Shown here: positions 7,909-13,484 of the stretch, piece by piece
How positions within the stretch are numbered: the first letter of the stretch is position 1
Layout of the letters: each line of letters opens with the position of its first letter
Assembly (NCBI GenBank): GCA_003497545.1
Contig: DNNT01000160.1
Span: forward strand, 1 to 13,484
Length of the DNA: 13,484 nt
From: Arenimonas sp.
Lineage (GTDB): Bacteria > Pseudomonadota > Gammaproteobacteria > Xanthomonadales > Xanthomonadaceae
Reading direction: 5' to 3'
Made by a program: the position numbers and the translations under genes
The notes under the pieces: model-generated
What the model saw: the letters and a program-made list of their open reading frames with translations, nothing else
The model's database searches: none
What the model was told of the DNA's origin: nothing

Positions 7909-10900
7909 ATGGCATCGTTCTTCATTCACCGCCCGGTCTTTGCCTGGGTTCTGGCCATCGTGACCATGCTGTTCGGCGTCTTCGCGCTGTGGTCGCTGCC
8001 GATTTCGAAATATCCCGATATCGCCCCCACCACCGTGCGGATTTCTGCAAGCTATGGCGGCGCCTCTTCGGAAACCGTGCAGAATTCGGTCACCACCGTC
8101 ATCGAAGACGGGCTGACCGGGCTGGACGGGCTGCTGTACATGACCTCGACCTCGCGCAAGGGTTCGGCCTCGGTGGCGCTGACCTTTGACGATACGGTAG
8201 ACCCGGATATTGCGCAGGTGCAGGTGCAGAACAAGCTGCAGCTGGCCACCGCGCTGCTGCCACCGATCGTGCAGCAGCAGGGCATCTCGGTGAACAAGGC
8301 CAGCTCGGGCTTCCTGCAGGTGCTGGGTTTCGTCTCCGAGGACGGCTCGATGGACCGAAACGACATCTCCGACTACGTGTCGGCGAACGTCGTGGACCCG
8401 CTCAGCCGCGTCGCCGGCGTGGGCAGCGTGCAGGTGTTCGGCGGCAAGTACGCCATGCGCATCTGGCTCGATCCGGGCAAGCTCAACACCTACAAGCTCG
8501 CGCCTGCCGACGTGATCTCGGCCATCCAGGCCCAGAACGCCCAGGTGGCCGTGGGCCAGCTCGGCGGCACGCCGGCCATCGACGGCCAGCAGATCAACGC
8601 CACCATCACCGCCCAGGACCGCCTGCAGACGCCGGAACAGTTCCGCGCCATCGTGGTGCGCAGCAACGCCGACGGTTCGGTGCTGCGCCTGGGCGACGTG
8701 GCCCGGGTCGAGCTGGGTTCGGAAGGCTATTCGGTGATCAGCCGCTACAACGGCAAGCCCGCCTCCGGCCTGGCCATCTCGCTGGCCACCAACGCCAACG
8801 CGCTCTCCACCGCCGACGGCGTGGCCGAGCTGATCGAACGGATGAAGCCCACCTTCCCGCCGGGCCTGCGGGTGACGATCCCGTTCGACACCACGCCCTT
8901 CGTGCGCGTCTCGATCAACGAGGTCGTCAAGACCCTGGTCGAAGCCGTGGTGCTGGTGTTCCTGGTGATCTTCCTGTTCCTGCAGAACTTCCGCGCCACG
9001 CTCATCCCCACCATCGCGGTGCCGGTGGTGCTGCTGGGCACGCTGGGCATCCTGCTGGCGCTGGGCTTCTCTATCAACATGCTCACCATGTTCGCCATGG
9101 TGCTGGCCATCGGCCTGCTGGTGGACGACGCCATCGTGGTGGTCGAAAACGTCGAGCGCCTGATGAGCGAGGAGGGCCTGTCGCCCATCGAAGCCACCCG
9201 CAAGTCCATGGACCAGATCACCGGCGCGCTCGTGGGCATCGGCCTGGTGCTGGCGGCGGTGTTCATCCCGATGGGTTTCCTGACCGGCTCCACGGGCGTG
9301 ATCTACCGCCAGTTCACCGCCACCATCGTCTCGGCCATGGGCCTGTCGGTGCTGGTGGCCATCATCCTCACGCCGGCCCTGTGCGCCACCCTGCTCAAGC
9401 CGCTGAAGAAGGGCGAGCACCACGGCGAGAAGGGCTTCTTCAAGTGGTTCAACACCAAGTTCGACGCCGGCAACACGCGCTACCAGGGCATCGTCGGCGG
9501 CATGCTGCGCCGTGGCGGCCGCTTCCTGGCCATCTACGCGCTGCTGGCGCTGGTGATGGGCTTCCTGTACCTGCGCGTGCCGTCCTCCTTCCTGCCCGAT
9601 GAAGACCAGGGCGTGCTGTTCACCATCGTGCAGACGCCGGTGGGCGCCACCCAGGAGCGCACGCAGAAGGTGATGGAGCAGGTGGAGGCGCACTACCTGC
9701 AGAACGAGGCCGAACACATCGAATCCACCTTCGCCGTGCAGGGCTTCAGCTTCGCCGGCAGCGGCCAGAACAACGGCATGGTGTTCGTGAAGCTCAAGGA
9801 CTGGGACGAGCGCGGCAGCGCCGAGGCCAGCGTCAATGCCATGGTCGGCCGCGCCATGGGCGCCTTCGGCCAGATCAAGGACGCCATGGTGTTCGCGCTG
9901 GCGCCGCCACCGGTGACCGAACTCGGCACCACGGGCGGCTTCAACCTCTACCTCAAGGACAACCAGGGCCAGGGCCACGAGGCGCTGATGGCCGCGCGCA
10001 ACCAGCTGCTGGGCGCGGCCGGCCAGAGCCCGCTGCTGATGGCGGTGCGCCCGAACGGCCAGGAAGACACGCCGCAGTTCCGCCTCGACGTGGACAACGA
10101 AAAGGCCGCGGCGCTGGGCGTTTCCGTGGCGGAGATCAACTCGACGCTGTCGGTCGCCTGGGGCGGCCGCTACATCGACGACTTCATCGACCGCGGCCGC
10201 GTGAAGCGCGTGTACGTGCAGGCCGACGCGCCGTACCGCATGGTGCCCGAGGACTTCAATCTCTGGTACGTGCGCAACAATGCCGGCGAGATGGTGCCGT
10301 TCTCGGCCTTCGCCACCTGGCATTGGGAATACGGCTCGCCGCGCCTGGAGCGCTACAACGGCGCGCCGGCGGTGAACGTCACCGGCATGCCGGCCCCGGG
10401 CGTGAGCTCGGGCGACGCCATGGCCGAGATGGAGCGCCTGGCCGCGCAGCTGCCGCCGGGCTTCGGCCTGGAGTGGAGCGGCGCCTCCTACCAGGAGCGC
10501 GTGGCCGACGCGCAGGTGCCGATGCTGTACGCGCTGTCGCTGCTGGTGGTGTTCCTGTGCCTGGCGGCGCTGTACGAAAGCTGGTCCATCCCGACTTCGG
10601 TGCTGCTGGTGGTGCCGCTCGGCATCCTGGGCACCGTGCTGTTCACCTGGCTGCGCGGGCTCGAGCGCGACGTGTACTTCCAGGTGGGCATGCTCACCAC
10701 GGTGGGCCTGTCGAGCAAAAACGCGGTGCTGATCATCGAATTCGCCAAGGCCAACGTCGAGAAGGGCATGGAGCTGGTGGACGCCACGCTGGCGGCCATC
10801 CGCGACCGCCTGCGGCCGATCCTGATGACCTCGATCGCCTTCGGCTTCGGCGTGCTGCCGCTGGCCCTGGCCACCGGCGCCGGTTCGGGCGCGCAGCGCG

Positions 10901-11019
10901 CCATCGGCACCGGCGTCATCGGCGGCATGCTCAGCGGCACCTTCCTGGGCATCTTCTTCATCCCGCTGTTCTTCGTGGTGGTGCGCCGCCTGTTCTACCG
11001 GCAGGGAGCGAAGGCGTGA
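7909..11019 (+). CDS. RND (HAE1, AcrB/MexB-type) multidrug efflux pump, apparently mosaic
   Basis: This 1036-residue inner-membrane, proton-driven drug exporter is full length for the HAE1 family (AcrB is 1049). It begins [20 protein letters not shown], the typical TM1, with a large periplasmic loop (about 30-340) containing the conserved [11 protein letters not shown]. The proton-relay residues are intact: D406/D407 in [17 protein letters not shown]937 in [13 protein letters not shown], and R967, R969 and T974 in [10 protein letters not shown] tandem-duplicated RND layout with about 12 membrane helices is evident. GGAG lies 9 bases before the ATG, overlapping the adaptor stop region. Codon use changes within the gene: codons 1-100 have Asp 3 GAT/4 GAC, whereas codons 145-1036 have 2 GAT/34 GAC by hand count. 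The reading frame is unbroken across the change, so the product would be functional if the molecule is real. Its efflux substrates cannot be told from the sequence. Confidence 0.95.
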   Translation: MASFFIHRPVFAWVLAIVTMLFGVFALWSLPISKYPDIAPTTVRISASYGGASSETVQNSVTTVIEDGLTGLDGLLYMTSTSRKGSASVALTFDDTVDPDIAQVQVQNKLQLATALLPPIVQQQGISVNKASSGFLQVLGFVSEDGSMDRNDISDYVSANVVDPLSRVAGVGSVQVFGGKYAMRIWLDPGKLNTYKLAPADVISAIQAQNAQVAVGQLGGTPAIDGQQINATITAQDRLQTPEQFRAIVVRSNADGSVLRLGDVARVELGSEGYSVISRYNGKPASGLAISLATNANALSTADGVAELIERMKPTFPPGLRVTIPFDTTPFVRVSINEVVKTLVEAVVLVFLVIFLFLQNFRATLIPTIAVPVVLLGTLGILLALGFSINMLTMFAMVLAIGLLVDDAIVVVENVERLMSEEGLSPIEATRKSMDQITGALVGIGLVLAAVFIPMGFLTGSTGVIYRQFTATIVSAMGLSVLVAIILTPALCATLLKPLKKGEHHGEKGFFKWFNTKFDAGNTRYQGIVGGMLRRGGRFLAIYALLALVMGFLYLRVPSSFLPDEDQGVLFTIVQTPVGATQERTQKVMEQVEAHYLQNEAEHIESTFAVQGFSFAGSGQNNGMVFVKLKDWDERGSAEASVNAMVGRAMGAFGQIKDAMVFALAPPPVTELGTTGGFNLYLKDNQGQGHEALMAARNQLLGAAGQSPLLMAVRPNGQEDTPQFRLDVDNEKAAALGVSVAEINSTLSVAWGGRYIDDFIDRGRVKRVYVQADAPYRMVPEDFNLWYVRNNAGEMVPFSAFATWHWEYGSPRLERYNGAPAVNVTGMPAPGVSSGDAMAEMERLAAQLPPGFGLEWSGASYQERVADAQVPMLYALSLLVVFLCLAALYESWSIPTSVLLVVPLGILGTVLFTWLRGLERDVYFQVGMLTTVGLSSKNAVLIIEFAKANVEKGMELVDATLAAIRDRLRPILMTSIAFGFGVLPLALATGAGSGAQRAIGTGVIGGMLSGTFLGIFFIPLFFVVVRRLFYRQGAKA
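8214..8345. other. Probable mosaic junction inside the RND pump gene
   Basis: Left-type codons (GAT, GTA, ATT) persist to about 8211. From about 8345 onward Asp, Tyr and Asn codons are almost all C-ending. The interval between encodes the most conserved part of the periplasmic domain ([11 protein letters not shown], 8217-8249), exactly where two homologous pump genes would share enough sequence to recombine, or to be wrongly joined by an assembler. The interval is an estimate from codon use, not an exact breakpoint. Confidence 0.6.
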
Positions 11020-11639
11020 GCCCGATGCCGGCCGGCGGCGGCACCAAGGCGCGGGCGCGCCAGGAAGCCCAGCGCGCCCGCATCCTGGAGGCGGCGCGCA
11101 AGTGCTTTTCCGAGGAGGGTTTCCATGGCGCCGGCATGTCGGCCATCGCCAAGGAAGCCGGCATGAGCCAGGGCCTGATCTACCGCTACTTCACCAACAA
11201 GGCGGCGATCATCCAGGCCATCACCGAGGAGCAGCGCGCGCGCCGCACCGAGGACCTGTGCGCCATCGCCAGCTACGAAGACCTGGTCGACCGGCTGATC
11301 GAAAAGCTGCGCCGCTGGCGCGCCGGCGACGCCGAAGACGACATCTTCGACCCGGCGCTGTTCCTGGAGATCAGCGCCGAATCGAGCCGCGACCCCGAGG
11401 TGGCGGCCATGGTGTCGGCACAGGAAAAGGAAATCTGGGCCGACTTCGCCGCCATCGTGCGCCGCGACGCCGAGTCCCGCGGCCAGGCGCTCGACGACGA
11501 GGCCCTGCGTTGCCGCACCATGACCCTGCGCTGCCTGGTGGACGGCGTGATCACCGCCTGCGTGCGCGACCCGCACCTCGATTGCGACCAGGTGCAGGCC
11601 AGCCTGCGAAGGGTGTTGCGCCAACTCGGCGGCGGGTGA
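11016..11639 (+). CDS. TetR/AcrR-family transcriptional regulator
   Basis: This 207-residue regulator starts from a GTG that overlaps the pump stop codon (GTGA at 11016-11019), with GGGAG 7 bases upstream. An ATG three codons later is the alternative start. The N-terminal DNA-binding domain is clear: [20 protein letters not shown] followed by [18 protein letters not shown] (about residues 22-59), the TetR helix-turn-helix with its usual GLIYRYF recognition end. The all-helical C-terminal part (about 75-207) is the ligand-binding and dimer region; I do not recognise a specific subfamily. It is translationally coupled to the pump and probably controls pump expression, but no operator for it can be located because the pump's 5' side seems to come from a different genome. 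Open frame in this register continues upstream into the pump gene, but that part is an out-of-frame shadow. Asp is almost all GAC. Confidence 0.92.
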   Translation: MSPMPAGGGTKARARQEAQRARILEAARKCFSEEGFHGAGMSAIAKEAGMSQGLIYRYFTNKAAIIQAITEEQRARRTEDLCAIASYEDLVDRLIEKLRRWRAGDAEDDIFDPALFLEISAESSRDPEVAAMVSAQEKEIWADFAAIVRRDAESRGQALDDEALRCRTMTLRCLVDGVITACVRDPHLDCDQVQASLRRVLRQLGGG

Positions 11640-11640
11640 T

Positions 11641-12000
11641 TCAGCGCGGGCCCGTGTAGCGGCAGCCCGAGGTGCAGGTTTCGTGCACCACCACCGCGCT
11701 CAGCAGCGGCAGGGCCGGCTTGAGGTGGTCCCAGATCCAGATCGCGAGGTTTTCGCTGGTCGGGTTTTCCAGGCCGGGGATGTCATTGAGGTAGTAGTGG
11801 TCGAGCCGGTCGTAGAGCGGCTTGAAGGCGGCCTTGATGTCGCCGAAGTCCATCACCCAGCCGGTGCGCTCGCCCACTTCGCCCGAGACATGCAGCTCGA
11901 CCCGGAAGCTGTGCCCGTGCACGCGCGCGCACTTGTGGCCTTCCGGCACGTTCGGCAGCCGGTGCGCGGCCTCGAGGGTGAAGGATTTGAAGATGTCCAT
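11641..12000 (-). CDS. queD: 6-carboxy-5,6,7,8-tetrahydropterin synthase (QueD)
   Basis: This 119-residue member of the 6-pyruvoyltetrahydropterin synthase/QueD family has the length usual for bacterial QueD (about 120). It converts 7,8-dihydroneopterin triphosphate to 6-carboxytetrahydropterin, the second step towards preQ0 and the tRNA nucleoside queuosine. Zinc ligands H13, H28 and H30 are present (EAAHRL and RVHGHSF), as are the catalytic Cys24 (HKCARVHGH), H68 in [10 protein letters not shown] and E107 in [11 protein letters not shown]. The catalytic Cys four residues before HGH favours QueD over mammalian-type PTPS. It converges on tetR with a single base between stop codons and is divergent from recC. 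Its ATG (12000-11998) has no real Shine-Dalgarno, but TAGAAT lies 6 bases upstream, which suggests a leaderless transcript. The other queuosine genes (queC, queE, folE) are not in the window. Confidence 0.95.
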   Translation of the reverse strand: MDIFKSFTLEAAHRLPNVPEGHKCARVHGHSFRVELHVSGEVGERTGWVMDFGDIKAAFKPLYDRLDHYYLNDIPGLENPTSENLAIWIWDHLKPALPLLSAVVVHETCTSGCRYTGPR

Positions 12001-12097
12001 GCCGCCATTCTACCGGGGTGCCGGCCCGGGCGCCGGTCTCGGTGCCTGAGACATCTTCCTGCCAGCCTTGCCCCCGTCATCGGCTAGGCTGTGCGGG
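12001..12097. promoter_or_regulatory. Divergent queD/recC promoter region with TAnnnT boxes near both starts
   Basis: This 97-bp region separates the two divergent starts. On the minus strand TAGAAT (12012-12007) is 6 bases before the queD ATG. On the plus strand TAGGCT (12085-12090) is 7 bases before the recC ATG. Neither gene has a clear Shine-Dalgarno. A TAnnnT -10 box at this distance would start transcription at or next to the ATG, as in leaderless mRNAs. I saw no good -35 hexamer for either. Confidence 0.4.
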
Positions 12098-13484
12098 ATG
12101 AGCGGGGACTGGAAACAACGCGCCAGCGAGGGGATCACGGTGTTCCGGGCCAGCCGCCTGGAGGCGCTGCTCGAGCCGCTGGACCACCTGCTGGCGCTGC
12201 AGCCGCCGGCCTCGCCGCTGCTGCCGCAAACCGTGGTCGCGGCCCACCCGGGCATGCGCCAGTGTCTGGCCGGCGCGCTGGCGCGCAAGCGCGGCCCCGG
12301 CGGCATCGTCGCCAACCTCGACATCGTGCTGCCGTCCACCTTCCTCGATACGCTGGCGCGCGAGGTGCTGGGCGAAGGCGCGGTGTCGCCGCGCGGCTGG
12401 CGCCGCGAAGCGCTGCGCTGGCACCTGCACGCCCTGCTCGAACGCCCCGCCGATGCCACCCTGCGCGCCGCGCTCGAGGGCCCCGACGCCGCCCTGCGCC
12501 GCTTCCAGCTGGCCGACCGCCTGGCGCGCATCTACACCCAGTACATGGCCTACCGCCCGGCCTGGCTGCGCGACTGGGCCGCGGGCAAACCCAGCTTCGC
12601 CGCGGCGGGTTTCCACCCGGGCCTGTGGAAATCGCTGCGCGCCCGCCTCGGCGCCGACCTGCACCGCGGCGAACGCCTGGCCGCGCTCACCGACGCGCTG
12701 CGCGCCGGCCGCGCCGCGCCGCAGGCCGACGAACCGCTGCATGTCTTCGGCATCAGCCACCTGGCGCCGGCCGAACTGGCCGTGCTGCAGGCGCTGGCCA
12801 TCCAGCGCCCGGTGGTGCTGTACGTGCCCGACCCCTGCCGCGAATTCTGGGCCGGCCTGCGCACCGACGCCGCGCGCCTGCGCGACCTGGCGAAGGCGCC
12901 GTACTCCGAAGAAAACGAAGCCTTCTTCCTCGACCAGGGCCACCCGCTGCTCGCCAACTGGGGCCGCCTGGGCCAGCACTTCATGCTGCAGCTCCAGGAA
13001 CTGGAGGCGAAGCTCGACCTGCGCCACTTCCGCGACGAAGCCGGCGCCGACACGCCGCCCCTGCGCCTGCTCGACCGCGTGCAGGAAAGCCTGCGCCGGC
13101 TCGATCCCGCGCTGGCCGGCGCGGACGAACGCGCGCGCGGCGAACGCCTCGCCGACGCCTCGCTGCGCGTGCACGGCTGCCACACCCGCCTGCGCGAACT
13201 CGAGGTGCTGCACGACGCGCTGCTGCGCGCCCGCGCCGACGACCCCACGCTCGAACCCGCCGACATCGTGGTGATGGCGCCCGACATCGGCGCCTACCTG
13301 CCGCTGCTGCCGGCGGTGTTCGGCCCCGCGGGCGAGGCCGGCGGGCCCTTGCCCTACCACCTGGCCGACGTGCCGGTGGCGCGCGCGTCTTCGCTGCTCA
13401 CCGCGTTCCGCCGCCTGCTGGCGCTGCCGGCCTCGCGCTTCACCGCGCCGGAGCTGCTCGATTTCCTCGGCCAGCCCGACGTGG
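12098..13484 (+). CDS. recC: Exodeoxyribonuclease V gamma subunit RecC (3' end cut by window edge)
   Basis: The frame opens at the ATG at 12098 and runs unbroken to the right edge: 462 codons of a protein usually about 1100-1200 residues long. It starts MSGDWKQRASEGITVFRASR. RecC-like landmarks follow in the E. coli order: YTQYMAYRPAWLRDW, HVFGISHLAPAELAVLQAL, HPLLANWGRLGQHF, ELEVLHDALL and DIVVMAPDIGAYLPLLPAVF, each resembling the matching E. coli RecC stretch as I remember it. RecC is the non-catalytic, helicase-like subunit that recognises Chi and holds RecB and RecD together for double-strand-break processing. Here the N-terminal dead-helicase domain is covered. recB and recD would be expected beyond the edge. 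Codon use is strongly C/G-ending, as in tetR and queD. Confidence 0.92.
   Translation, partial: MSGDWKQRASEGITVFRASRLEALLEPLDHLLALQPPASPLLPQTVVAAHPGMRQCLAGALARKRGPGGIVANLDIVLPSTFLDTLAREVLGEGAVSPRGWRREALRWHLHALLERPADATLRAALEGPDAALRRFQLADRLARIYTQYMAYRPAWLRDWAAGKPSFAAAGFHPGLWKSLRARLGADLHRGERLAALTDALRAGRAAPQADEPLHVFGISHLAPAELAVLQALAIQRPVVLYVPDPCREFWAGLRTDAARLRDLAKAPYSEENEAFFLDQGHPLLANWGRLGQHFMLQLQELEAKLDLRHFRDEAGADTPPLRLLDRVQESLRRLDPALAGADERARGERLADASLRVHGCHTRLRELEVLHDALLRARADDPTLEPADIVVMAPDIGAYLPLLPAVFGPAGEAGGPLPYHLADVPVARASSLLTAFRRLLALPASRFTAPELLDFLGQPDV

Noticed and set aside
7123..10323. A 1066-codon open frame on the minus strand opposite the efflux adaptor and pump
   Set aside because: It is antisense to two well-supported genes and its product is a low-complexity His/Gly/Arg/Asp/Gln-rich string with no domain. 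Such frames arise because C/G-ending codons on the plus strand leave few stop codons in the opposite frame.
10323..11015. Upstream extension of the TetR reading frame
   Set aside because: The 231 codons before the GTG lie in a different frame of the pump gene, translate to Gly/Ala/Arg-rich nonsense, and would make a 438-residue protein unlike any TetR regulator. The GTG at 11016 has its own RBS.
12077..13360. A 427-codon minus-strand open frame opposite recC
   Set aside because: It is Arg/Gln/Ala/Gly-rich, with no recognisable fold or start signal, and fully overlaps a frame with clear RecC landmarks.
1..13484. Search for a mobile element or integration scar to explain the mosaic
   Set aside because: I saw no transposase, integrase, terminal inverted repeats, tRNA attachment site or duplicated flank near 8.2-8.35 kb. 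The break lies inside a continuous coding frame, so homologous joining or misassembly fits better.

Overview
The window is about 13.5 kb of high-GC proteobacterial DNA. It appears to join two different genomic styles inside a single gene. From the left edge to about 8.2 kb, gene content and codon use look alphaproteobacterial (Rhodobacteraceae-like): GAT and TAT are common, RBSs are strong and operons overlap tightly. From about 8.35 kb to the right edge, GAC and TAC are used almost exclusively and the order RND pump, tetR, queD, recC suggests a gammaproteobacterium of the Xanthomonadales/Lysobacter type. These lineage guesses come from reading codon use and protein sequence, not from a database search.

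Left block (1-6442, all minus strand): in transcription order it holds an amidase-signature hydrolase, then a complete polyamine-type ABC importer (ATPase, two permeases, periplasmic binding protein; potA-potB-potC-potD order), then a YtcJ-like amidohydrolase that runs off the left edge. potA/potB share an ATGA overlap, potB/potC overlap by 8 bp, and potC/potD are separated by 30 bp containing a stem-loop. A good rho-independent terminator follows potD, only 11 bp before the amidohydrolase start. The arrangement reads as an uptake-and-hydrolysis cluster for an amide-bearing or polyamine-like nitrogen source.

Middle (6443-11639, plus strand): a 254-bp divergent intergenic region leads into an RND efflux operon made of a periplasmic adaptor (AcrA/MexA type), an AcrB-type HAE1 pump of 1036 residues, and a TetR-family regulator whose GTG start overlaps the pump stop codon. 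No outer-membrane channel gene is present. The change in codon use lies within the pump gene, at or just after its highly conserved [11 protein letters not shown] stretch. The adaptor and the first ~100 pump residues therefore seem to come from one genome, and the rest of the pump plus tetR from another, through either assembly chimerism or homologous recombination.

Right block (11641-13484): queD (6-carboxytetrahydropterin synthase, minus strand) converges on tetR with a 1-bp gap. It is divergent from recC, whose first 462 codons are present and which runs off the right edge.

I saw no tRNA, rRNA, CRISPR array, insertion sequence or phage gene. I did not identify a clearly new biological system. 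The strongest unusual signal is the mosaic junction.
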